This document shows, in pieces, positions 44,159 to 54,200 of a stretch of DNA of 64,000 nucleotides (positions within the stretch are counted from its first letter, which is position 1; every line of letters begins with the position of its first letter). The notes beneath the pieces are model-generated. The model saw only the letters and a program-made list of their open reading frames with translations. It ran no database searches and was not told the DNA's origin. Position numbers and translations under genes: made by a program. The stretch is from Photobacterium ganghwense. GTDB taxonomy: Bacteria > Pseudomonadota > Gammaproteobacteria > Enterobacterales > Vibrionaceae. The DNA lies in NCBI RefSeq assembly GCF_003025595.1, contig NZ_PYMI01000008.1, positions 84,368 to 148,367 of the forward strand, written 5' to 3'.

Positions 44159-44794
44159 TCAATGACCTTTTTCCAGTTTTTCAACCTTTTGGGCTAGTTC
44201 ATTAACAGCTTCAATCAGGACTGCCACCAAGCCGTTGTAATTCACGGCCAGCTTGTCTTCCTCCTTGAATACAAGATGCTTATCAACCGCCTCTACCTCC
44301 TGAGCCAAGACACCTACAGAGGCTTGTCCGGACGCCTTTAACTTGTAGGTGTAACCGCCCAACTGTTTCACCTTGCCAAGCGCACCGGTGATTTTCCGAA
44401 TGTCTGTTTTGGCCTTCATGTCGGAGGTGTTGTAGATGATCCCGCCCACAGTCAGGTTTGTTGTGATTGTTACTGACTTGGCGAACGTCTCGTCCACCGC
44501 TTTACGCGCATAAGCAGAATCATGGTTGTGGGACTTCGCCGCATATTTGGCATCCGCATCCTGCACTGAAAGCGGTGTTTTGGCGAAGTCGATAATCATC
44601 TTCCAACCGCCGTCCGCATACATGTAGAGCTTTTTCTGGTCACTGCGGTAACAGGTTCGACCGTCGCTAGGTGGTGGCGTTGTCGGCCAAGCAATACCCG
44701 ATGAGTTTGAAAGAGCTGTTTTGTCGTTATTCAAGATCTGCGGCAATGACGCACGAAGGTTGGTGTTTTCAGTAATCTCGGTATAGTTTTGCAT
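44159..44794 (-). CDS. S74 chaperone-domain fibre protein (3)
   Basis: A 211-residue protein. The N-terminal half has KKLYMYADGGWKMIIDFAKT and a fibre repeat (AAKSHNHDSAYARK). The C-terminal half is S74: TSDMKAKTDIRKI, with the Ser/Lys pair conserved, then VGVLAQEVEAVDKHLV and a coiled coil. It lies between the tip protein and holin genes and has no large receptor domain, so it may cap or mature a short fibre. Confidence 0.82.
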   Translation of the reverse strand: MQNYTEITENTNLRASLPQILNNDKTALSNSSGIAWPTTPPPSDGRTCYRSDQKKLYMYADGGWKMIIDFAKTPLSVQDADAKYAAKSHNHDSAYARKAVDETFAKSVTITTNLTVGGIIYNTSDMKAKTDIRKITGALGKVKQLGGYTYKLKASGQASVGVLAQEVEAVDKHLVFKEEDKLAVNYNGLVAVLIEAVNELAQKVEKLEKGH

Positions 44795-44810
44795 GTTTCA
44801 TCCCCAAAAA

Positions 44811-44830
44811 CTGGCTACCTTAGTAGCCAG
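44811..44830 (-). terminator. terminator overlapping the tip protein stop
   Basis: CTGGCTAC and GTAGCCAG form an 8-bp stem followed on the minus strand by TTTTTGGGG. Confidence 0.8.
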
Positions 44831-47800
44831 AAGCATTCCAGTTAACTCGTCCCGTTGTCAGGCTGCCCATAGAGTCATAGATAGACACATAGAAGCCATC
44901 AGTCGTGATGTTTGAGGCGTAGACCGTTGCCCCAACCACCACATCCGCTCCTGTAGAGCCGGTGAACTGCGGAACCACACGCGGTGGGACAGTGAATTTC
45001 CGATTGAACTTCACCTGCATGTTGTCAGGCTCAGTCACCTCCACATAACCACGGTCGATTACATCCGGCACGTCCACAATCAGAACTGATGAGGAAATGC
45101 CAGGTAACATTGAGGTTGAGTCCGTCCAGACCCGATAGACAATGTCCACCTCATCCGAATCGTAGAATCCCGCAGTAAACCTCTCGTAGCGCGTCCACCC
45201 ACACAAACGAGGCGTTTTAGCGTGGAAGGCGGCAAGCTGCTCCCTTCCGCTAATCTCAATGGCCTTCTCCAAACGCAGGCTTCTCAGGCACAAAGCCGGA
45301 GTCGTTCCTGACTCGGAAATAGCCTCGGTGATCTTCAAGTGCTGGATTGCACCCAAGTTTCGAATGATGGCGGTTGTCTCTGCGCATTTACCACCATGAA
45401 CGGACGCGCTAACCACCACCTCTTCCGAGCGCTGGCGAACCATCAGGTTAATTACTCGGTTAACTACGTTGCTTGAGTCCAAAGGCTTAGCAAGAATCAG
45501 CGTAGAGCCGCCCTGGACCCCGATATGGAACTCTCGGCCAATATCCTCAATGTTAATCAACAAGCTACCCGCAGAACCCTCAACCAAGAACTTGCCGATC
45601 AGTCCACTGCGAACCGCACCAATCGAGAAAACCAGTTGAGACTCCATACCTGCCATGCCTTTTAACGGGAATCTCGCGTAGCCAGCACTTGTCATATACA
45701 TACCCACCGCCTGCATTGCGCCGCGAACGATGGTTCCGGCTGTCAGAGTCGTTTCGCTCAATGTAGGCACGGACTCGTTATAGCCCTTCTTGACTGACGT
45801 TACAGTGTGACAATCATAACCCTCGAACAGACTTGCATCTCGTCCACGCATCTTGGTCGAGATATACCGCTCGAATCGGTGGCTATCATCCACACCAGAT
45901 GGAATCCAGAACATTGTCTCTGCCTCAGCCCATGAAATTTCACCAAGGCTCGCCCAGTTCCGGTCGTCATCCTCTGCTACGGAGAATGGGAAGTCTCGAA
46001 CGATCAATCGGGAAGCTCGGGCTGAGTGTGTCTGCTCAGTTTCGCGGTATTCAAGGTAGCTCTGGCCGGAAACACCAACGAGTGAGTTGACCTTATCAAC
46101 CAGCATGTTTACCTTAACGCCATCCCAGCCTGCCGCCCCGAAGTTAACGGTATGGATAACGTTGTAATCCTCCAGGTCATTCCGAGCCACAGCGGCAAAT
46201 GAAGCCGATGCCGATGGAATGCCGAACCGGTCAATCGCTTTTACCCAAAAGTAGTCTTCTGCCTCAATGGAGTCAGAGTCGATTGAGTATGAGTTACCCG
46301 ATACATCCGCCAAGTGCTCTGACATAGCCCAGCTCTGACCACGGCGAATGGTGTAACTCGTTACATCAGGGCTTGGATGCTTATCCCAGCGCAGGATAAC
46401 CACTCGGTCGTTCTGGATAGCAGTTAGACCAGTTACGGGATCTGGCCCCTTAATCTCAATGCGAGTCGAAGACGCCGACTCAGACATGTTGCCCTCAACG
46501 TCAATCGCCTTTATCAAGAAGGTAAAGCTACCCGCCTCCTTGGTGTCGATAACCGTTGAAGTGGTATCCAGACGTTCAACGACAATTGTTGATGATCCCC
46601 AAGTGCTTCCCTGTCGAATCTGATAACCAACAACATCCGCCTCTCTGTTGGAAGCCCAAGACAAGGTAATACCTGCAAATGAGCGTCCAGCTTTGAAGCC
46701 CTCTACAGCTTTTGGCGCTACTGATGTGCCAAGAACCGTATGCGTCACCACCTCTGAGATCGGGCAAACCTGTCCGGTCATATCCAAGGTGTTTGCCGTT
46801 ACCGTCAGTGAGTCGCCGTTTTGAAGGTTTTCGACAACATAGCTCATCGTGCCGGTTGGAATGCGAATGACCTCCGTGCTCTGACCGTTAAGCGAAATAC
46901 CAAGACGGACGGACGCATAGCTGCCGGTCAATGGACGCTCCCACGAAATATAAGCCCGAGTCATCACAGTCATGCCCGACTTGTAAATCTCCTCAACGAT
47001 GCCGAGGTTTCGCACTGGTGCAGGTGGCTCATTTGGATTCATCGGAGGCACATATTCATACTCACCGCTCAGGTTGAAGATAGACTCGTTATATTCAACG
47101 CAAGACAGAGTTCGCTTGAAATCGCCATCGCCGGAAATAGCCGTAACCACGAAAGGCTTAGCCACTCGCGACGACTTGCCGATGTGAATCATGCTCTGAG
47201 GCAAAATATCAGCAGGCAATTCCGTATAGAGGTGCAGCAACCCCTTTTCAGGCTCGGTTTTCATGATGTTCGAGGTAAACAGATGATCGAACTTAATCAA
47301 ATCAACGGCACTACCTACCGCCAAACCAGCCGGAATCCGGTCGAGATACACCGCCTTGCCGTCACTGCCAATCAGACGCTCATTCAGAGAACCAAAGCCG
47401 ATAGCAGCAACGTCACGACTAACAGCAGCATCCAGAGTAACTTTCTTATTAGCCGCATCAATTGCCGCAACTTTTGCTGTCCCCAGCTTGAACGTTGGGT
47501 AGTGAACCATGACCTGAGAGCCAAACTCTGCAATGTCAGCCTCGGACAAATCCACCTGAACCACACCGCTCTTCGCCTGTCCGGTCAACGTCCGGCATGA
47601 GCGCCCCCAATCAATATGGTCGCTCTGAACCAACACCACATCGCCAAGGGAACATGCAATGGCATCAAGGTAAGCGTCGAACGTGCAACTCACACTGATG
47701 TATTTGTTATTGGCTCTGAATACGCCAAGAATTTTCTCCGCCTGCTCTTTGTTGGTCACACCAGGCAATGAAACCTTGTTCTCGCGAATTGGCGCACCCT

Positions 47801-49652
47801 TGGCAATTTCGTCATGCTCGACGATCTTCACGAAGGAAGCCGCGTTCTTGTTCTCAATGTCGTAGTATTCAGCCTCAAACACGTTTGCACGGTCTTTGCT
47901 GCTCGACCATGACACCGACAACGTATCTGCAAGCATGTTTGACGAGCCAAACACCATCACCGGATTGCGAGGCTCGTAGATGATCAGACTTAGCTGGGAA
48001 CCCACAGGGCTAATCTTCGCCAGACCGCAGCGTGTCACGATCTGTAGCGCATCCCATACACTCGTCATGGAGTCGAATACGCCGTTGAATTTTAGCTTGT
48101 TGGAGTTGCAATACGCCGCCCAATCAACGAACCGGTCAAAGTCGATATGTCGCTTAGGAACGGAGCCGAACTCAATGGCAATGTCCAATGAAATCCAAGC
48201 AGGGTTGTCACTCCAGATGTAGCCAGTCTGATTGCCTCGGCGGTCATAGGTCTTCACCTTGCGACCACGAACAAGGCTGACAACATCCGGTGTCCCGTTT
48301 AGCTGGTCTGTTGCCTTGATGGTGGCTCGAAGAACGGCTGTCCCTCGGTGAGCAACCGTCGAATACTGAACTGCCTCAACGGCATTCAGCCAGCACTCAT
48401 CCATGATGTAGTCTGACTCCGATTCCGCCGTAATACGGAAGAAGCCGAGTTCATAGACGGTATCATGAGCCTGCGAGTTAAGGTTCATCTTGACGATGAC
48501 CCGCTTAGGGTTTGAGGTGCAGTCTTTAATGATGTTCGACTGCGATAGTGCCTGCATCGCCTTTGCCGACTTGACCGTGACGCCTTTCCCTTCAATCTGG
48601 TAGCGATAGTAGTAACGGGCATTAGTCGATTCATGCTGCTCAAGCTCAACCGAAAGCTCTCTTACCCCCGTTACAATGCCTGTAAGGGGATTTGAAATAA
48701 CCCTGACCCAATCACTTTCGCTCGACTTCTTGCGCTCAATCATAAGCGTTGCGTTGTAACTATCGGTCGCCGACAGCTTGAACGAGAACTTCACAAGGTG
48801 GTTTTTCGTATCAGTGAGGTCAGTGTTAAAAGCCAGCTCCTTGCCGGAATCACCTGCATATGTCCAAGTGCCGCCCTTAATTCTGTATGCCGTGCGGATT
48901 TCAACCTCTCGGTCCCACTTCTTGTTTGAGTCGTCGTCTCGGTGAATCAAGCCGTATGGGAAAGAGATTTGAAGCTCGGCTGCGTTAGTGCCTGCCGGAA
49001 GCTCAACAACCCCCATTTCCTGATTAAATGCTCGACCAACCTCAATGTGGCGACGAATAGACCCAGCATACTCGGAGGAAACTGGCTCATTCAGCGCCCC
49101 GCGCTTGTAAGACCAGCTTGTAGACTGATAGCTCTCAATTGGCTGATCGTTTACCAGCACCTCTTTGACTTCGCTGATTTCACCCTCTGATAGCGCGACC
49201 AGCATAGTCAGAACTTCGTCCTCGTCGGACAGTCCCTTATCCATGCCGATTAGCAAACCGCCCGTCCAATGTTCGCCATACAGGACAGGAATCGGAGAGC
49301 CTTCTCGCGTATTCATTGACGGCGCGCCCAAACTGTAAGTTGAGCTTTGCTCTTCGGAGGCGGATGCCTGCGTTGGCATTGGGATAAGCGCGTTGATCAG
49401 CAGTGCGCCAGCGGTATTGATGGCGGCTGCAGCCAAGCCTTTCATGAACGTGCTACTAATGCCGCCAGTAGCCCACGCCGAAAAGGCGGCAACAGCAATC
49501 AGGGCAACTGAACGTAAAATGCCCTTGTTATCGCCGCCACCACCAAACACATTCTGAATAAGGACGATGTGTTCGCCTTTGCCTGGAATAACCTCAATCC
49601 CAGACGCTCTCTGCCATTTCCTGACCGCCAAGGAAGACAGCGAATGCGTCAT
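44820..49652 (-). CDS. tail tip / host-specificity protein (lambda J-like)
   Basis: A 1610-residue central tail-tip protein. The N-terminal part has a hydrophobic stretch then SLGAPSMNTREGSPIPVLYG, a conserved J-family block. Later come fibronectin type III-like modules: AGITLSWASNREADVVGYQI and DRVVILRWDKHPSPDVTSYT. The C-terminal half is beta-rich and probably binds the receptor or anchors fibres. In lambda, J is the adsorption protein. The start overlaps the preceding small gene by 59 bases; the ribosome site is weak, so the true start could differ slightly. Confidence 0.88.
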   Translation of the reverse strand: MTHSLSSLAVRKWQRASGIEVIPGKGEHIVLIQNVFGGGGDNKGILRSVALIAVAAFSAWATGGISSTFMKGLAAAAINTAGALLINALIPMPTQASASEEQSSTYSLGAPSMNTREGSPIPVLYGEHWTGGLLIGMDKGLSDEDEVLTMLVALSEGEISEVKEVLVNDQPIESYQSTSWSYKRGALNEPVSSEYAGSIRRHIEVGRAFNQEMGVVELPAGTNAAELQISFPYGLIHRDDDSNKKWDREVEIRTAYRIKGGTWTYAGDSGKELAFNTDLTDTKNHLVKFSFKLSATDSYNATLMIERKKSSESDWVRVISNPLTGIVTGVRELSVELEQHESTNARYYYRYQIEGKGVTVKSAKAMQALSQSNIIKDCTSNPKRVIVKMNLNSQAHDTVYELGFFRITAESESDYIMDECWLNAVEAVQYSTVAHRGTAVLRATIKATDQLNGTPDVVSLVRGRKVKTYDRRGNQTGYIWSDNPAWISLDIAIEFGSVPKRHIDFDRFVDWAAYCNSNKLKFNGVFDSMTSVWDALQIVTRCGLAKISPVGSQLSLIIYEPRNPVMVFGSSNMLADTLSVSWSSSKDRANVFEAEYYDIENKNAASFVKIVEHDEIAKGAPIRENKVSLPGVTNKEQAEKILGVFRANNKYISVSCTFDAYLDAIACSLGDVVLVQSDHIDWGRSCRTLTGQAKSGVVQVDLSEADIAEFGSQVMVHYPTFKLGTAKVAAIDAANKKVTLDAAVSRDVAAIGFGSLNERLIGSDGKAVYLDRIPAGLAVGSAVDLIKFDHLFTSNIMKTEPEKGLLHLYTELPADILPQSMIHIGKSSRVAKPFVVTAISGDGDFKRTLSCVEYNESIFNLSGEYEYVPPMNPNEPPAPVRNLGIVEEIYKSGMTVMTRAYISWERPLTGSYASVRLGISLNGQSTEVIRIPTGTMSYVVENLQNGDSLTVTANTLDMTGQVCPISEVVTHTVLGTSVAPKAVEGFKAGRSFAGITLSWASNREADVVGYQIRQGSTWGSSTIVVERLDTTSTVIDTKEAGSFTFLIKAIDVEGNMSESASSTRIEIKGPDPVTGLTAIQNDRVVILRWDKHPSPDVTSYTIRRGQSWAMSEHLADVSGNSYSIDSDSIEAEDYFWVKAIDRFGIPSASASFAAVARNDLEDYNVIHTVNFGAAGWDGVKVNMLVDKVNSLVGVSGQSYLEYRETEQTHSARASRLIVRDFPFSVAEDDDRNWASLGEISWAEAETMFWIPSGVDDSHRFERYISTKMRGRDASLFEGYDCHTVTSVKKGYNESVPTLSETTLTAGTIVRGAMQAVGMYMTSAGYARFPLKGMAGMESQLVFSIGAVRSGLIGKFLVEGSAGSLLINIEDIGREFHIGVQGGSTLILAKPLDSSNVVNRVINLMVRQRSEEVVVSASVHGGKCAETTAIIRNLGAIQHLKITEAISESGTTPALCLRSLRLEKAIEISGREQLAAFHAKTPRLCGWTRYERFTAGFYDSDEVDIVYRVWTDSTSMLPGISSSVLIVDVPDVIDRGYVEVTEPDNMQVKFNRKFTVPPRVVPQFTGSTGADVVVGATVYASNITTDGFYVSIYDSMGSLTTGRVNWNASGY

Positions 49653-49818
49653 CCCGAGGCAGACCCTCTAGATAATGAGACAGAGCAGCCCCCTCTTGGT
49701 AAACGATGTTCGCGTAATCTCTCTTGCTGAGATCGAACGGCGAGTAGAGGATCTGCAAATGCAAATCGTCACTGCAACTCGCGCTCAAATCCACACTAGG
49801 GATTATGTTGTGCTGCAT
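49594..49818 (-). CDS. small tail assembly protein
   Basis: A 74-residue protein (MQHNIIPSVDLSASCSDDLH...) encoded between the K-like and J-like genes, overlapping both. GGAG precedes the ATG at 49818; the open frame reaches 49899. By position it corresponds to the small tail-assembly protein (lambda I-like) that sits between K and J, but similarity is not obvious. Confidence 0.6.
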   Translation of the reverse strand: MQHNIIPSVDLSASCSDDLHLQILYSPFDLSKRDYANIVYQEGAALSHYLEGLPRDDAFAVFLGGQEMAESVWD

Positions 49819-50255
49819 GGTTGATAAACTCCAACAACCTTGTTTCTCCAAACAGGACTCAGCAGACGGTCTACAACAACCATCCCTGAGCCTTGCCACG
49901 TGTGAATGAATTGCATCTTTGGCAGCAACATGGCGGTATGGCAGTCCTCACCCGCCACCCTCAGCAGCAATGTGCTGTAAGGAACGAGCGCGTAGGTATT
50001 GCTGTCTGTCGGATCGCAGCTTTTGATGGTCGGGTATCCGGCTTTACTCAGCACCGGTTCCCAGCTCTGTTTCCAAACGGCGGCAGAACTTGCCATTTGC
50101 CGTGGCGTTTCGGGCGTTTTGTAATTGGGAGCCTCAACCCCCATTCGTCGATAAAGCTCCATCAGCAGCCCGTAACAGTCGTAATAACCGTTTTCGCCTC
50201 TCGCACCTCTCAGATAGGGCTTTGTTAGCAAATCGCCAAAATACAACTCAGTCAC
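49803..50255 (-). CDS. NlpC/P60-type tail tip protein (lambda K-like)
   Basis: A 150-residue protein with the NlpC/P60 catalytic elements: Cys in YYDCYGLLMELYRRMG near residue 27 and His in EDCHTAMLLP near 106. In siphoviruses these proteins sit at the tail tip and may open peptidoglycan during DNA entry. GTG start, which falls inside a prophage repeat (GTAAGCGGTGACT). Confidence 0.82.
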   Translation of the reverse strand: MTELYFGDLLTKPYLRGARGENGYYDCYGLLMELYRRMGVEAPNYKTPETPRQMASSAAVWKQSWEPVLSKAGYPTIKSCDPTDSNTYALVPYSTLLLRVAGEDCHTAMLLPKMQFIHTWQGSGMVVVDRLLSPVWRNKVVGVYQPCSTT

Positions 50256-50263
50256 CGCTTACT
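50250..50263 (-). repeat. dispersed prophage repeat, copy 8 (partial)
   Basis: Minus strand AGTAAGCGGTGACT, overlapping the GTG start of the K-like gene. Confidence 0.6.
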
Positions 50264-50269
50264 AATCCT

Positions 50270-50872
50270 TTAGCTAAAAATAGACGGAAAACCGCCAAAA
50301 TTCGCCGAGTTACCCTTGGCTATACAGCCATTTCGGCCATTCAGGCTGTAGTCACAAGTCTGCGCTGAGCCTTTATAGCCGCAGCGTTCATCTTTGAAAA
50401 ACCAAGAGCAGTATTCTCGGTAGGCAATGCGTCTTGGATACCGAACTCGCAGGTAATCAGGCATTTCCAACTTAAAGGAAATGTCTCCGCCCTTAACGCT
50501 CGTATCTGAAATGGATAGAACTTCCGTAAACTCCGGCTCTCTATCGAGTGTCATTGTATTCACAATGTCGATCTGAACCTCAGAGCCAGCCGCCCCTCTT
50601 GATGACTCGATAAGGCGCTGGATTTGTCCCGTAGAGTCATGCCCGGTGATGGAAGCAGTTGTCATTTCTCCCTCTGACTGCTGAAACTCAAAGTCGAAGT
50701 TCGCGGCCAAGTAGGTATTGCCCTTATATTCAATATCCTCAATCCATCGAGCAATGTAGATTGAGGTCAGCTCTCCGTTAACATCCATCCGAACAGTAAA
50801 AAGAGGCACGAATGCCTCTTTTGATGCAAGTTTGGATTTGTCGATAACGGATGCAACATTTAGGTGTCGCAT
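50270..50872 (-). CDS. minor tail protein, lambda L-like with cysteine cluster
   Basis: A 200-residue tail-tip protein. Near the C-terminus four cysteines lie in YCSWFFKDERCGYKGS, QTCDYS and GRNGCIAKGN, the layout of lambda gpL, which binds an iron-sulfur cluster. The N-terminal part has YIARWIEDIEYKGNTYLAAN. It connects the tape-measure end of the tail to the J-like hub and lies between the M-like and K-like genes, as in lambda. Confidence 0.8.
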   Translation of the reverse strand: MRHLNVASVIDKSKLASKEAFVPLFTVRMDVNGELTSIYIARWIEDIEYKGNTYLAANFDFEFQQSEGEMTTASITGHDSTGQIQRLIESSRGAAGSEVQIDIVNTMTLDREPEFTEVLSISDTSVKGGDISFKLEMPDYLRVRYPRRIAYREYCSWFFKDERCGYKGSAQTCDYSLNGRNGCIAKGNSANFGGFPSIFS

Positions 50873-50878
50873 CTATCT

Positions 50879-51259
50879 CTAAACCTCAGTCAGTTTAATC
50901 AGGACATCCCAAAGGTGAACACCACCAATGCCCTTGTAACTGAACAGTAATTTATCAGCAAAGCGAACCAAATGTAAGTCACCGCTTACTGGATTTTTGT
51001 AGAAAAATGGCTCTACGCCGCCCATGCGAGCCTCATAGAACTTAACCAGCTCTTTCCTGTTTGTCTCAGATAAGTCGGTAAAGCCGGTCTCAAATGACTT
51101 ACGTGCCTTTCGTGTATGACGGGGGCGCGTGAAGACATACCCATTATCCGAATCTACCCGAATGGCTTGGTCTTCAAGCTCAACCTTATGCTTGCTTGAA
51201 TCCTCCCCCGTAGACGTTGAGATTCGCCCGAAATTAGGCATTAACGCATAGCTTCTCAT
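50879..51259 (-). CDS. minor tail protein, lambda M-like
   Basis: A 126-residue protein between tape measure and L-like genes, the place of lambda M. Its start overlaps the tape-measure stop (TAATG). NRKELVKFYEARMGGVEPFF is typical of this family. A prophage repeat is embedded in the coding sequence (residues NPVSGDLH). Confidence 0.75.
   Translation of the reverse strand: MRSYALMPNFGRISTSTGEDSSKHKVELEDQAIRVDSDNGYVFTRPRHTRKARKSFETGFTDLSETNRKELVKFYEARMGGVEPFFYKNPVSGDLHLVRFADKLLFSYKGIGGVHLWDVLIKLTEV
50975..50990 (-). repeat. dispersed prophage repeat, copy 9, inside a gene
   Basis: TAAGTCACCGCTTACT on the plus strand, within the M-like gene and encoding part of VSGDL. Confidence 0.65.
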
Positions 51260-54200
51260 TAGCTAAGTGCTCCCTTCATACCGTCCCTGAATGAACCAGG
51301 CTTATTCACGGCTTCCAACACAACATCAAGAATCATCTTCTTGCCATCAAAACGGCGGCCGGTTTCACGGGCGCTCATCTGCTCTCCTGACTGGTTAATC
51401 AGATTGAACTCTACGGCTCCACCCATTGAGGCGGTTGCTGGTGCTGAGCGCGTCATAGAGGCTTGCCGAGGCATTGCCGTAACCATCTGAGGTGCAATAC
51501 TGCGGCCAGCCATTGCCAAGTTACCCCCGACTGAAGCAATCGCACCGCCAGCCATTGAGCCAACAGATGAAGCCGCCACATCCGAAGCCGCTTGCACACC
51601 CGCCGTAGCCCCGCCGCCTTGCAGCGATGTGAACCAGTTGCTAATCCCGTCTGTCAGCGGTGAAATCACCGTTTTCATCAGGGCAATGCGCAGGATTTGC
51701 TGAATAACCTTTTCCGCAAAGTTGCGCCACTGATCTTCGCCGGTCATCATGAAGGAGGTTGTTGCATCTACAATTCCTTCAAGAGCACCTGCCATGACGT
51801 TTTCAAGCTGCTCGCCAAAGTCCTGATACTGAACCGCCAGCTTCGCAAAAGCCCCTTCGGTTAGCTTTTGGCGCTCATGAGAGGCTGCCGCAGCAATCCG
51901 AGTTTTCTCGCCCTGATAAGCCTCCCAACTCAATTTGTCATCGAGATAGAGCTTGTCTAGCGCTTGGTTCTCGGCAACAACGATTTCGTCAAAGGCAGCC
52001 AGACGAGCGCTACGGGATGCCTCGTTCTTATAGTCGCCACGCTTTTTCAGGCGATTGTCGATGTTATTCAGGAAAGGCGTGATATTGTCAGAAAGAACAA
52101 TCTGGTCTTGAATGGCCTGCTTGTTCGCTTCCATGTATTGAAGCATTGTCTTGGCATTATCAACCTGCTCTTTCGGAATCAAGCCGCCATTCGGACTATT
52201 CGCCAAGGCCAGAATCTCTTCATACTTCTGTTTGGTAAGGTCAAACTGAGTATTGAACTCGTCCAGCTTTGTCGGTCCCTGCACGTCCATGTCTGAACGC
52301 ATCCAAGAATCGGCAGATTTCGACAGCTTTCCAGCTTTCTCCGCAGTCGCCTGTCGTCTCTCAAGGTTATCCATCGCACGGGCTACGCCTCGGATATCTT
52401 GAGCCAGCTTCTCAAACGCCGGTTCCTTGGCAATCTCGCCAAGCTCTTCCCTAAACTGCTGGATTCGTTCCAGTGCCGCACCCAAGAAAGCACCGCTACC
52501 GGTTTCGCGTCCGTCCATTCGGGCAAACTGCACCTGTAGGGTTTTCAGGTAGGTCTTCATCTTGCCGGTCGTCTTATCAAGCGCTGCACGTCCAGAGTCA
52601 GACAAGATCTTGCCAACTTCACCGGAGTAACGCTTATCCACATCGGCCAGTGACTTCATCAGCCCCTCATACTGAGACTGATATTGGTTCATCTGCTCAA
52701 TGCGCTTCTCGATCTCCGCTCTTTCCTTGGCTGTAACGTCAGGGTTTGACAGATAGCTCAGTCGTTCTGAGCTGGCGTCGATTTCCCTTTGCAGCAGTGC
52801 CATTTCTTTCTGCACTACACCACGAGCTAGACTGCGCTGTTCAGCTCGGTTTTTGGCAAGCGCCGCCTCTTTCTCAGACACAAGCATTTTCGAGTTAATG
52901 ATTTCCTCGTAGGCTTTCGCCAGCTTGTCTGATTCTTGGTTGTAGGTTGTTCGAACGGCCTCCATTTCCTCGGCAATTTTGGCTCGCTCCTGCGCCAGCT
53001 CTTTTGAAATGGAAGACTCGTAAACGTAAGATGCAGACTTATCCAGCGCCTCTTGAAGCTCTTTCTGAGCCAGCTTAATGCGCTCAAGCTCTTCATCGGT
53101 GGCTTCCTTGGATAGCGCGCCCAGCCTCTCAAGACGTGCCTCTACGTCCTTGATGGTAGATTCGTTGGCCTGCTTCGGATCGGCTTTCAACTCCGCCGCC
53201 CACTCAATCGATCGATCAGCCAATGTAGACTTATCCCAAATGCCGTAAAGCGCAGACAATGCCTCATAGGCCATCCAAACTGCGGTAGCCAACGCAGCAA
53301 AATGAGGTTGAACAGCCGCAATGCCCGTTCTCAGGGTTGTAAACAGAGCACGAACGCCAACCATGCCCTTGCGGAAATTACCGAATACCGCAGTCACACG
53401 CTTGCCGACAGAACTTAGCTTCTCCATCACCTTCGTCAAAGCGCCACCATCGGCGGATACCTTGTTGAAGTTTTTGAACTTGTCTGCAAACGACTCTACG
53501 CCCTTGCCTGCCTTCGACAGCACACTCAGTAGCTTCACAAATGGCGCAACAAGCAGTTTGCCGATACCAAGAATCAGCTTACCGCCAATCAAATAGCCGA
53601 TTGTCGTCGCGACAGCCGAGATTGCGTCACGGTTCTCATACATGACCTTCATCAGCTCGGTCATCTTCACGACCATCTGAGCAAGCCAAGTGCCGAACTC
53701 CTGCGCCCACTCCCTGAATGCTTTGGTTTCCAGAGCGGCATTAAGCTCTAAAACGGAATGCGTTACGGCGTCATAGTAGGAAGGTAGGTTGCCCTCTTTG
53801 TCTCCGGAACCTTCACCAATCTCGCGCCCCAACAGCTTCAAGTTTGCGGCCAGCTTCGACATTTGACCTGAATAGGTCTTCATCATCTTCTCAGCCGAAC
53901 CACCAAAGGCCAGTTCAAACTCAGCAAGAAGACCTTTAATTGCAGGCAATGCCGCAACGGTGCCGGTTTCGATTTGCTTAACCAACTGACCGACTGACAC
54001 ACCCATTGAGCGAGCCATCAGCTTCATTGCCGCCGGAACCGATTCACCCAATTGCTGACGCAACTCTTCCATCGAGATTACGCCTTTACCCGCCATTTGC
54101 TGGATAGCCACGGCTGCACGTTCAAGCTCCAGGTCAGAACCACCAAACGCCGCAACACCGTCAACAAGCGCTTTAAGAGAGCCGTTTGTTGGGTCGATTC

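Noticed and set aside
46821..47600. 259-codon plus-strand frame opposite the tip protein
   Set aside because: It is antisense to a well-supported J-like gene; long antisense frames arise from its codon bias.
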